Positions 1-9,573 of a DNA stretch of 64,000 nucleotides are shown here, in pieces. The stretch is taken from assembly GCF_033568475.1 (NCBI RefSeq), contig NW_027331831.1, positions 5,580,001 to 5,644,000 of the forward strand, given 5' to 3'. Under the pieces are notes generated by a model. That model searched no databases, was not told where the DNA came from, and saw nothing but the letters and a program-made list of their open reading frames with translations. Both the position numbers and the translations under genes were made by a program. Within the stretch, counting starts at the first letter, position 1; each line of letters begins with the position of its first letter. This DNA is from Henckelia pumila (lineage: Eukaryota; Streptophyta; Magnoliopsida; Lamiales; Gesneriaceae).

Positions 1-644
1 TCTGTGTGAGTTTTGAAGAGGATGGACAGAAGCCCATGCGCGCCCGCGCCTTCCTGACGTGCGCCTGCGCCTGACGGTTTTTACACACAGTTCGGCGTGT
101 TTGTGTGTGTGCGAGACTTTTGATATTTTTGACATTATTTTCTTATTTTGAGTCTTTTATTCCTACTAGAAAACTTTTAGGAAGATATTATCATATCTTT
201 AGATATATTTTTGAGTTATTTCGCGATATCTTTTATTATTTGTAGTTGTATTATAAATACAACAAAAACATTCATTATTGATATAGAATTCAGATTTTTG
301 ATATTGATCAATTAAAATTCTCTCTAGAATTTTTATTAAGCTTTTTGCTTGCTCAAAAAAATCAAACTTATCAAAGTTTTCAACTTTGTGGCGTTTGTCG
401 ATTGATTATCCTCATGGGTTGTCAGAAACAGGTTTTCTGAAGGTCCCGTTGTGATCAATTGTTTTCTCTTCGTGATTGTTTGTTGCTAGTTTCAAGTAAA
501 CTAGAGGTGAATAATCCAAAACCTTTACTTGTTTTCAAGATTGGGCAATTTCTTGATTTCTTTTGTTATTGGATTGAGGGTACGATTTTAATATAATCGT
601 GTTTGCCTTTCATACATTAAGAATTCATATCAGGAAAGATCATA
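1..644 (+). mobile_element. Probable copia-type LTR remnant (left edge cut by window)
   Basis: No coding potential is visible. The stretch has the look of an LTR: a GC-rich start, a long AT-rich middle, a TATA-like TTATAAATAC near 251-260, then a T-rich leader. No second copy lies in the window, so termini and TSD cannot be fixed. The last 15 or so bases before 645 resemble a stretch inside the TRIM LTR at 9028-9222. The remnant may therefore abut, or be inserted into, the missing left half of that TRIM LTR. Assignment to copia rests on general appearance only. Confidence 0.35.
640..644. repeat. Target-site duplication TCATA, left copy
   Basis: TCATA at 640-644 immediately precedes the TG of the gypsy 5' LTR and is repeated at 8250-8254 directly after the terminal CA of the 3' LTR. 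A matching 5-bp duplication is what a single gypsy integration leaves, so both outer ends of the element are original. Confidence 0.93.
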
Positions 645-770
645 TGTAGTAACCCAGATACCATTTTAAGATAATAATATGTTAAACATGATTAAGGGTT
701 GGTATTTAACCAATTTCGGAGTGTTATTGGACTTCAGAAGTAAAATTTGGGCTTTTTAATTTTGGGCCGG

Positions 771-1033
771 ATAGTAAGCTCCGATCCCAGATAGTAAGCT
801 CCGATCCTGGATAGTAAGCTCCGATTGGAACGGAAGCTCCGATCCTGGAACGGAAGTTCCGATCCCCAGCTGCCAGAAATGATCGATGACTCAGTCGCGA
901 GTTTTGACAAGTGTCGATCATAGAGCAGATCGGAAGCTCCGATCGTAGATCGGAATTTCCGATCCTGGCGTGGCAGACATGCACGCAATGAGCTGGATCG
1001 GAAGCTCCGATCCCGAAATCGGAAGTTCCGATC
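771..1033 (+). promoter_or_regulatory. U3 array of palindromic repeats upstream of the TATA box
   Basis: Nine units share the core AAGCTCCGATC or AAGTTCCGATC, at about 771, 791, 811, 831, 851, 929, 949, 997 and 1018. The best units read GATCGGA-AGC-TCCGATC, perfect 7-bp inverted arms around a 3-nt spacer. Their place just 5' of the TATA box is where LTR enhancers sit. A binding role is inferred. The same array is in the 3' LTR at about 6918-7183. Confidence 0.7.
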
Positions 1034-1050
1034 CTGGACGAGAAATTTGG

Positions 1051-1060
1051 CTATAAATAG
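1051..1060 (+). promoter_or_regulatory. TATA box of gypsy 5' LTR
   Basis: CTATAAATAG matches the plant TATA consensus and is conserved at 7199-7208 in the 3' LTR. Transcription is expected to start 25-35 bases downstream. Confidence 0.8.
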
Positions 1061-2105
1061 GGCCGTTCAGAGTTCATTTTCAATTACGAATTCCCGAGTT
1101 TCCTTCTTCAGTTATATAGTGTGAGATATACACTTGAGGGTCCTATCGGTTATAATAGAGGTTCTGGAATAACCAAGGTGTGGTTATAGTCATCCGGGAC
1201 TAGCGACTTCAAAGGGCTAACTACGGACGAAGGTATGGTTCGGGAATCTATTTAAGTTTTGGGAGTACTTATTAGCTTAGTTAAGGCTTATAGAATTTAT
1301 GTAGTGATACGGTGAACTTTTGAATATAGGCTTGGAACCTAGGATCTACTTTACTTGAATTAGCCTAGAGGTACGTACACATTGACTGAGATTGCCAGCG
1401 AGTATACATGTTTATATGTTGCATTTATTTGGCATTATTATATGGCATGATGTATGATTTACCGTTTTCTATACTCATATGTCATGTGCATATACACGTT
1501 GAGCCTATTCCCTGTTATACCTGATTATAGAGCCGCTCAGCTCTATACTCGATAGTCTGTCGCTGAGAGTACCGCGACGGCGGGGGCATTTATGTCTGTC
1601 TACTCTGGTGTACTGGACGAGTGTGGTTGCACCCAGAGGTTGATCCGTGCGGTGGCAGCACTCATATGGCGCCGGTTCTGAGCATGACTTTTCAGATGAT
1701 CTTTTACCAGTCATCATGTTGCATGCATTATATACATATGTTTACTCATGTCTATGTACTGGGCGTTAGCGCTCACGTCCTAGTTGTTATCTTGGACACC
1801 CTATTCCATGGGGCAGGTCGCAGGATGGACGAAGCTGGTAGTTCAAGGCAGGACTAGGGAGCAGGAGCCTTGAGGATTTTATTATACAGCAGGATTCGAT
1901 ATAGCTGTATAATGTTTACTGTTTAAGATTTCGATTTGGTTGTATCACTACAGATTTAAGCCTGGATTATATTACTGAGCTGATATGTAAATTATGGTTA
2001 AGTTTCCGCACGTTTTTACTCTGTTACGTATTTTGCTGTATTAAGTTTAATGCATGCTATTAGTTGTCAGTTAGTAGGTGATTCAATGCAGGGTCACTAC
2101 ATTTT

Positions 2106-2117
2106 TGGTATCAGAGC
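2106..2117 (+). other. Primer-binding site of the gypsy element
   Basis: TGGTATCAGAGC lies four bases after the 5' LTR terminus and matches the complement of the plant initiator tRNA-Met 3' end, the usual minus-strand primer for this class. Confidence 0.9.
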
Positions 2118-2212
2118 ATGCTTAGATTTTGGGGATTAGTACTTGGGATTTAGAATTAGTTTTGAGTAATTCTTGCGCATTTGGGATTTTAATGTGCAAT
2201 TCTTTTCAGGAT

Positions 2213-3217
2213 ATGGCTGACGAGAGTCACGGTAGTGTTGGCCAGGGAGGTGGTCATCATCATCGTCGCCATCATCATCAGGATGATCAACATCGTCCTC
2301 ATGAGGGTCGACGTCGCTATACTATTAATAAGTTCATGCAGGTAGGACCGAAACCCTTAGTGGGAGGCGAGAATCCTGAACAAGCTAGAAGCTGGATGTC
2401 TAAACTTGAGAGCACGTTCCGAGCTTTTGAGTGTATTGAGGAGCAGAAACTGGAAGTTCTAGAATTCGTTCTAGAGGATAGAGCACGTTTTTGGTGGGAT
2501 GCCAAGGTTGCTCAAGCACGTACTGAGAGAGGACAGGTGACTTGGGGGGATTTCTGTCGGGAGTTTCAGAAATTGTATTTTCCTCCGGCTGTTCGCCAAG
2601 CACGATCTATGGAGTTGCTTACTTTGAGGCAAGGATCAATGACTATTGATCAGTATCAGCAGCGATTTCTTGATCTGCTACCTTTCAGTCCTCATATCAA
2701 TGCGAGTGATGCGTCGAAATATGATATCTTTCTGCAAGGCCTGAACCAAGATATCTACGCACAGGTTGTCGTCTGTGATGACCCGGTATCTTATGAGACT
2801 TTGGTGAACCGTTGCCGTCTTGTGGAGACCAGCAACAGGCGTGGACAGTTGATGATGCCAGCACAGCCTAGTGGATTTGTTGAGCCTCGAGCTCAATCTG
2901 TTGTGCCATCTGTACCTACGTCTTCTTCTACTCCTACTACTTCGTCTGGTTCTCGTGGTTCACGAGGTACATTCCGCTTTGGGAAGAAGAAGAAGAAGGA
3001 GGAGTTTTGTAGCCACTGTGGTGGGAAGCATCCTGCAGCTTCATGTCGGAGAGCTACTGGGGCTTGTTATATTTGTGGTCAGCAGGGACATCTGTGGAGA
3101 GATTGTCCTCAGCGCATGGGTTCTGCTAGTGGATCGGGATCCCAGGTTGGATCTCAGGCTTCTATTTTTCCACGTCAGCAGCCAGCACCACAGAGTTCTT
3201 CTGGTTTTCGTCCCTAG
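2213..3217 (+). pseudogene. Gag of the gypsy element, ends at a premature in-frame stop
   Basis: The capsid/nucleocapsid precursor packages the element RNA in cytoplasmic particles. The first ATG in frame is at 2213 and gives 334 residues; the frame is open from 2129 but without an ATG. A His/Arg-rich stretch follows the start. The centre has the plant retrotransposon gag domain (around FWWDAKVAQART). Near the C-terminus a CCHC zinc knuckle is seen (CYICGQQGHLWRDC), preceded by a second Cys/His cluster (CSHCGGKHPAASC). The TAG at 3215-3217 is followed in the same frame by protease coding sequence. It is therefore a nonsense mutation in one gag-pol frame rather than a natural end, unless read through. 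Confidence 0.9.
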
Positions 3218-3679
3218 ACTCAAGGGCAGGTGTTTGCTCTGTCTCAGGAGCAGGCTACTGAGGGAAGCGATCGCATGTTGGCAGGTAACTTCTTGTTATG
3301 TGGTATTTCTGCACTTGTATTAATTGATACTGGAGCATCGCATTCCTTTATTTCTAGTCGCTTCGTTAAGAGACATAGATTACCTTACGTATCATTAGAT
3401 ATGGATTTAGTTGTGTCTACTCCGTTGGAGCATGAGGTAGTAACTAAGCGTCTAGTGATGGGTTGCCTTCTGGAATTTGAGGGTAATGTGTTATCGGCTA
3501 ATTTGATGATATTAGCGATGACGAATTTTGATTGTATTTTGGGAATAGATATGTTGACTTTGTATCACGCTACTGTGGATTGTTATCAGCGTCTGGTACA
3601 GTTTCATCCCGTTGAGGGTGATAGCTGGTACTTTTATGTTGAGGGTGCGCGACCTCCGATGCCACTTGTTCGGCTCTGA
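3218..3679 (+). pseudogene. Aspartic protease segment of gypsy pol, broken by a frameshift
   Basis: In frame with gag after its TAG. It carries the retropepsin active-site motif LIDTGASHSFIS near 3325-3360 and a conserved LGIDML motif near 3538-3554. The frame closes at TGA 3677-3679, but matching polyprotein sequence continues without a gap in frame +1 (reading [15 protein letters not shown]). The shift falls close to 3670 and looks like a one-base loss in a short T run. The protease would normally cut the polyprotein after particle assembly. Confidence 0.88.
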
Positions 3680-6050
3680 AGGCATGTCATGTCTTGGAGT
3701 CAGGTGGGGAGGGCTACCTCATCTATGCGGTTGATATGTCTGCGAGTAGTCCGGGTATTGATCAGCTACCGATTGTCAGCGAGTTTCCTGACGTATTCCC
3801 TGATGAGATTCCTGGTTTTCCTCCGGTTCGAGAGGTTGAATTTGGTATTGATCTAGTACCAGGAACTATGCCTATATCCCGAGCACCTTATCGTCTGGCA
3901 CCTTCAGAGATGAGGGAATTGAAACAGCAGTTGCAAGATCTGCTTGATAAGGGATATATTCGTCCGAGTGTTTCTCCGTGGGGAGCACCTGTTTTGTTTG
4001 TCAAGAAGAAGGATGGATCGATGCGATTATGTATTGATTACAGGCAGTTGAATCGTGTCACCATCAAGAATAAGTATCCTTTGCCGCGGATTGATGATCT
4101 GTTCGATCAACTACAGGGTACTTCTGTCTATTCGAAGATAGATCTGAGATCTGGATACCATCAAATGCGGGTACGAGACTCAGATATATCTACGACTGCT
4201 TTCAGGACTAGATACGGGCATTATGAGTTTCTAGTGATGCCATTCGATTTGACGAATGCACCGGCAGCCTTTATGAATCTGATGAATCAAGTATTTCGAG
4301 AATATCTGGATAGATTTGTCATCGTCTTCATAGATGATATTCTTGTCTATTCTCATGACAAGAATGAACATGCACAACATTTGAGGATTGTTCTACAGAC
4401 GTTACGAGATAAGCAGCTATATGCGAAATTGAGCAAGTGTGAATTCTGGCTTGATCGGGTAGTATTTCTCGGTCATGTGATTTCTAGAGAAGGGATATCT
4501 GTTGATCCTAGTAAGATAGAGGCAGTGCTGAACTGGTCTCGTCCGACAACGGTTGCTGAGATTCGTAGTTTCTTGGGTCTCGCGGGATATTATCGTCGGT
4601 TCATCGAGAATTTTTCACAGTTGGTCAGGCCTTTGACTCAGCTTACTCGGAAAGATGTTACCTTCATTTGGTCCTCGGATTGTGAGGAGTCATTTCACGA
4701 GCTGCGTAGACGTCTTACTACTGCACCTGTGCTAGCTCTACCTTCTGGATCAGGAGGTTATGTTGTCTATACTGATGCCTCTGGTCAGGGGTTAGGATGT
4801 GTTTTGACACAACATGGACATGTTATTGCCTATGCTTCTCGACAGTTGAAGTCGCATGAGAGTAATTATCCAGTGCATGATCTCGAGTTAGCCGCCATTG
4901 TATTTGCGCTCAAGATTTGGAGACATTATCTTTATGGCGAGAAATTTGAGATATTTACGGATCACAAGAGTTTGAAGTATTTATTCACTCAGGCAGAGTT
5001 GAATATGCGACAGAGACGCTGGATGGATCTCCTGAAGGATTATGATTGTGAAATCAAATATCATCCAGGTTCTGCTAATCTTACTGCTGATGCCTTGAGT
5101 CGGCAGGTGAGACTGTCTGCACTTCAGACTAATGAAATATCTCATATTATTCAAGAGTGCTGTTCATTGAGTTTTATGCTCAAGCACAAGAAAGGGAGGA
5201 ATGGGATTCGTTTGTATACTATTCTATCTGAGCCAGCATTGTATTCTCGGATCAAAGATGCTCAGATATCTGATGTTAAGACTCAGCGATTGGCACGTCT
5301 AGCCAATGGAGTTAATACATCTGGATTCCATTTTCAGGCAGATGGTTTATTGTGCCTATCCAATAGAGTGGTTGTACCTAATGTTGCGGAGCTCAGGAAT
5401 GATATTCTATCTCAAGCTCACAGGAGTCGATTATCAGTTCATCCTGGAAGTATGAAAATGTATAAGGACTTGCGAACTAGATTCTGGTGGAAGGGGATGA
5501 AGCGAAGTGTGTATCAATTTGTTTCGAGATGTTTGGTTTGTCAACAGGTCAAGGCTGAACATCGACGACCAGGTGGATTACTGCAGAATCTTGAGATTCC
5601 TGAATGGAAGTGGGAGCACGTGACTATGGATTTTGTTACCCACTTGCCTATGACTTCACGTCAGTGTGATGCTATCTGGGTTGTCGTTGACCGTTTGACA
5701 AAATCAGCACATTTCATTCCTTATAACCGGGAGTATTCTTATGATCGCATGACACGCTTATATATCCAGGAGATTGTGCGATTACATGGGATTCCAGTGA
5801 GTATTGTCAGTGATAGAGATCCGCGATTTACTTCACATTTTTGGGGTAGTTTTCAGCAAGCGTTGGGTACCACTCTGAGTTTGAGCACTGCGTATCATCC
5901 GGAGACTGATGGGCAGTCAGAGCGCACTATTCGTACGCTGGAGGATATGCTACGTTCTTCTGTCATGGACTTTGGTTTTTCTTGGCAGGATCAGTTACCT
6001 TTGATTGAATTTGCCTACAATAACAGTTATCATCGTAGTATTGATAGGCA
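3680..6050 (+). pseudogene. Reverse transcriptase, RNase H and integrase of gypsy pol
   Basis: This frame is open from about 3670 to 6138 but coding similarity ends near 6045. In order: a linker; RT with [18 protein letters not shown] and the catalytic FIDDILVYS; RNase H with [13 protein letters not shown] and [14 protein letters not shown]; integrase with its zinc-binding His/Cys part ([12 protein letters not shown]) and a complete catalytic triad visible as [13 protein letters not shown] and [11 protein letters not shown] and integrase motifs all look intact. A frameshift near 6040-6050 moves the integrase C-terminal part to frame +3. This polyprotein would copy RNA to cDNA and insert it. 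Confidence 0.93.
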
Positions 6051-6674
6051 CCTTTCGAGGCATTGTATGGTCGACGGTGTCGTACTCCGTTATTCTGGGA
6101 TGAAGTCGGGGAACGGCAAGTCGAGGGTCCTGAATTGATGCAGCAGATTGTAGACAAGGTAGATTTGATCAAGCATAGGATCAAAGTTGCTCAAGATAGA
6201 CAAGCCAGTTATGCGAATATTCGCCGCAGGCCACTTCAGTTTGAGCCTGGTGAATATGTTTTTCTGCGAGTATCACCTTTCAGGAAGGTGATGAGATTCG
6301 GTGTGAAAGGCAAGTTGTCTCCTCGTTACATTGGGCCTTTCTAGATACTGGAGAAGATCGGAGATGTTGCTTATCGTTTGGCTTTACCGCCATCTCTTTC
6401 CAGTATACACAATGTTTTTCATGTGTCGTTGCTTCGACAGTACATAGCTGATGAATCTCATGTGATTCAGTCTACTGATATTCAGCTAGAACCGGATCTG
6501 TCTTTTGTTGAACGACCAATCTGTATCCTAGACAGGAAGGAGAAAGTTCTTTGGAACAAGACTATACCACTGGTGATGGTACAGTGGCAGCGCCGAGGCT
6601 TTGAAGAAGCAACTTGGGAAACTGAGAGTCGTATGCGAGCAGAATATCTTGAGTTGTTTGCTTTGTATTTTTGA
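6051..6674 (+). pseudogene. Integrase C-terminus with chromodomain-like tail (frame-shifted, one stop)
   Basis: Frame +3 continues the integrase as [16 protein letters not shown], reaches the GPY-type module (RFGVKGKLSPRYIGPF) and meets TAG at 6342-6344. The same frame resumes directly with a conserved segment (LALPPSLSSIHNVFHVSLLRQY). It ends at TGA 6672-6674 after a chromodomain-like motif (MVQWQRRGFEEATWE). The tail is the feature that places the element among chromoviruses, where it is thought to guide integration to particular chromatin. Confidence 0.88.
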
Positions 6675-6792
6675 TTACCATGTAAGATGTAATTACCGTT
6701 GTTGTAATAAGACATGGTTTGATGTTTCATATTGTTATCTTTATTGTCTTTAGATGTTATTTCGCGGACGAAATATCTAAAGGTGGGGAGAA

Positions 6793-8249
6793 TGTAGTAA
6801 CCCAGATACCATTTTAAGATAATAATATGTTAAACATGATTAAGGGTTGGTATTTAACCAATTTCGGAGTGTTATTGGACTTCAGAAGTAAAATTTGGGC
6901 TTTTTAATTTTGGGCCGGATAGTAAGCTCCGATCCCATATAGTAAGCTCCGATCCTGGATAGTAAGCTCCGATCGGAACGGAAGCTCCGATCCTGGAACG
7001 GAAGTTCCGATCCCCAGCTACCAGAAATGATCGATGACTCAGTCGCGAGTTTTGACAAGTGTCGATCATAGAGCAGATCGGAAGCTCCGATCGTAGATCG
7101 GAAGTTCCGATCCTGGCGTGGCAGACATGCACGCAATGAGCTGGATCGGAAGCTCCGATCCCGAAATCGGAAGTTCCGATCCTGGCCGAGAAATTTGGCT
7201 ATAAATAGGGCCGTTCAGAGTTCATTTTCAATTACGAATTCCCGAGTTTTCTTCTTCAGTTATATAGTGTGAGATATACACTTGAGGGTCCTATCGGTTA
7301 CAATAGAGGTTCTGGAATAACCAAGGTGTGGTTATAGTCATCCGGGACTAGCGAATTCAAAGGGCTAACTACGGACGAAGGTATGGTTCGGGAATCTATT
7401 TAAGTTTTAGGAGTACTTATTAGCTTAGTTAAGGCTTATAGAATTTATGTAGTGATACGGTGAACTTTTGAATATAGGCTTGGAACCTAGGATCTACTTT
7501 ACTTGAACTAGCCTAGAGGTACGTACACATTGACTGAGATTGCCAGCGAGTATACATGTTTATATGTTGCATTTATTTGGCATTATTATATGGCATGATG
7601 TATGATTTACCGTTTTCTATACTCATATGTCATGTGCATATACACGTTGAGCCTATTCCCTGTTATACCTGATTATAGAGCCGCTCAGCTCTATACTCGA
7701 TAGTCTGTCGCTGAGAGTACCGCGACGGCGGGGGCATTTATGTCTGTCTACTCTGGTGTACTAGACGAGTGTGGTTGCACCCAGAGGTTGATCCGTGCGG
7801 TGGCAGCACTCATATGGCGCCGGTTCTGAGCATGACTTTTCAAATGATCTTTTACCAGTCATCATGTTGCATGCATTATATACATATGTTTACTCATGTC
7901 TATGTACTGGGCGTTAGCGCTCACGTCCTAGTTGTTATCTTGGACACCCTATTCCATGGGGCAGGTCGCAGGATGGATGAAGCTGGTAGTTCAAGGCAGG
8001 ACTAGGGAGCAGGAGCCTTGAGGATTTTATTATACAGCAGGATTCGATATAGCTGTATAATGTTTACTGTTTAAGATTTCGATTTGGTTGTATCACTACA
8101 GATTTAAGCCTGGATTATATTACTAAGCTGATATGTAAATTATGGTTAAGTTTCCGCACGTTTTTACTCTGTTACGTATTTTGCTGTATTAAGTTTAATG
8201 CATGCTATTAGTTGCCAGTTAGTAGGTGATTCCATGCAGGGTCACTACA
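6793..8249 (+). repeat. 3' LTR of the gypsy element
   Basis: 1457 bp, same ends as the 5' LTR. About 16 substitutions and no indels separate them by eye. The TATA box is at 7199-7208. A polypurine tract precedes it at 6779-6792. Confidence 0.96.
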
Positions 8250-8254
8250 TCATA

Positions 8255-9222
8255 GATTAATATATGGAAAGATATTTCCATTGGTATGAGACCTTTTGGA
8301 GGTTTCAAAAGCAAAACCATGAGGGCTTATGCCTAAAGTGGACAATATCATACCATTGTGGAGATATCCAAATTTCATTGATCAACAAATGGCGCCGTCT
8401 CTGGGAACAGAGCCATGGTCTGATCGAGCCAATGTGGGTGGAATCCTCGGAGACTTAAACAAAGGAGTTTGAGGGATCCTGGTAAAAATACATGAATAAG
8501 CTCTCGAGGTGGATGTTATTCCTAGTAATTCATGTAAGGCGTGCGCCTCAACGCAGTGATGGGGAGTGGTCTCGATTGGAGATAGATTGAGGGGAAGCTT
8601 GGACCAACGCAATGAAAAGGAGTGGTCTCGATTGGAGACACATTGAGGAGAAGGGGAGTAGTTTCGATTGGAGACAGATTGAGGGGAAGCCTGGACCATG
8701 TGAATAATGGTGAGACTTCGTTTGAGGAGAGGATTGTTGGGTATTCAACCAAAGTCCCACATTGAAAGATCAAGGAAAGATGTGTAATCCTCGGAGACTT
8801 AAACGAAGGAGTTTGAGGGATCCCGATAAAAATCCGTGAATAAGCTATCGAGGTGGATGATGCTCCTAGTAATTCATGCAAGACGTGCGCCTCAACGCAG
8901 TGAAGGGGAGTAGTCTCGATTGGAGACGGATTGAGGGGAAGTCTGGATCATGTGAATAATGGTGAGACGGATTGAGGGGAAGTCTGGACCATGTGAATAA
9001 TGGTGAGACTTCGTTTGAGAAGAGTATTGTTGGGTATTCAACCAAAGTCCCACATTGAAAGATCAAGTAAAGATCATGTGTTCATATATGAAATGATATA
9101 TCCATTAGTATGAGGCCTTTTTGGTGATGTCCAAAAAGCAAAACCATGAGATTTATGCAAAACTATGAGATTTATACTCAAAGTGAACAATATCATATTA
9201 TTGTAGAGATATCCGGATTCCA
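8255..9222 (+). mobile_element. TRIM-like small LTR element, 5' LTR split by the gypsy insertion, internally duplicated
   Basis: A 195-bp LTR, TGTTGGGTATTC to GGATTCCA, stands at 9028-9222. The right part of its partner lies at 8255-8377, shared landmarks being AGCAAAACCATGAG and CAATATCATA. Directly after it is TGGCGCCGTCTCTGGGAA (8390-8407), a tRNA-type primer site common in plant gypsy and TRIM elements. The internal region has no coding capacity. It contains repeats of a GTCTCGATTGGAGA unit and a duplication (8444-8787, then 8793-9027) that traps a 60-bp LTR fragment at about 8728. The gypsy element interrupts the 5' LTR, because its 3' TSD directly adjoins LTR sequence. Confidence 0.75.
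9028..9222 (+). repeat. 3' LTR of the TRIM-like element
   Basis: 195 bp, begins TGTTGGG after a purine-rich stretch (GAGAAGAGTA) and ends CCA. A truncated copy of its start is found internally at about 8728-8787, and its right two thirds at 8255-8377. Confidence 0.7.
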
Positions 9223-9573
9223 TTCTTCCAACTTGGTCCCCTCCAATTCATAACCTTTTTCTTATCCTACAAATCATGGCCACATTATGTGCTCACAAAT
9301 TTTTCAAAGAAGAATTTCAAAAAGAGAATTCGCAAGCAACTTTTAATCCAAGGGGTATATTTGATTTGATTGAGCTAAATTTCTTCGTTTAATATGTTAA
9401 AAATCAAGAATTTTCTTTTTTCAAAAAAGAAGAATTTGATGTTGGTCGAAGTCCACTAAGCAAAATTTCAAAAAAAAAAAAAAATTTCCGGCAAGCGTGC
9501 ACTCCACGCGACCAACACACGCAGCTATAAATATCCAAACCCCATTGGTGGCAGTGGAGAACAGGGGAAAAAG
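9223..9573 (+). promoter_or_regulatory. GLB3 upstream region with TATA box
   Basis: AT-rich upstream DNA with a good TATA box (CTATAAATA) at 9525-9533, 41 bases before the GLB3 ATG. The 5' UTR should therefore be very short. A poly-A run lies at 9468-9484. Nothing else is recognised. Confidence 0.55.

Larger units (their letters stand above)
645..2101 (+). repeat. 5' LTR of the gypsy element
   Basis: Starts TGTAGTAACCC and ends CACTACA, 1457 bp. U3 holds nine copies of a short palindromic motif between 771 and 1033. A strong TATA box CTATAAATAG lies at 1051-1060, so R should start near 1085. The 3' LTR has the same length and ends. Confidence 0.96.
645..8249 (+). mobile_element. Complete Ty3/gypsy chromodomain-type LTR retrotransposon, coding region disabled
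   Basis: Two 1457-bp LTRs (645-2101 and 6793-8249) bound an internal region with gag, protease, RT, RNase H, integrase and a chromodomain-like tail in gypsy order. The primer-binding site TGGTATCAGAGC (initiator tRNA-Met type) starts at 2106. A purine tract (AAAGGTGGGGAGAA) ends at 6792. The flanking TSD is TCATA. By eye the LTRs differ at about 16 of 1457 positions, all substitutions (about 1.1%), so insertion is recent. The reading frame carries four breaks: a stop at 3215-3217, a frameshift near 3670, a frameshift near 6045 and a stop at 6342-6344. Domain order and tail fit the Tekay/Del group of chromoviruses, which is inference. Confidence 0.95.

Noticed and set aside
724-988. Open frames on the minus strand in the gypsy LTR, repeated at 6872-7136
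   Set aside because: They arise from the palindromic U3 array, which is low in stops in several frames; present in both LTRs.
1621-1857. 78-codon plus-strand frame in the LTR, same at 7769-8005
   Set aside because: It lies within non-coding LTR sequence, and its presence in both copies follows from LTR identity rather than selection.
8390-9027. TRIM body as a Cassandra element with embedded 5S rRNA
   Set aside because: The 5S promoter boxes that define Cassandra are not visible; size and LTR beginning differ too.
8382-9066. Several overlapping minus-strand frames of 66-119 codons with repeated peptides
   Set aside because: They are the reverse reading of the repetitive TRIM body (GTCTCGATTGGAGA units); no family resemblance and no promoter.
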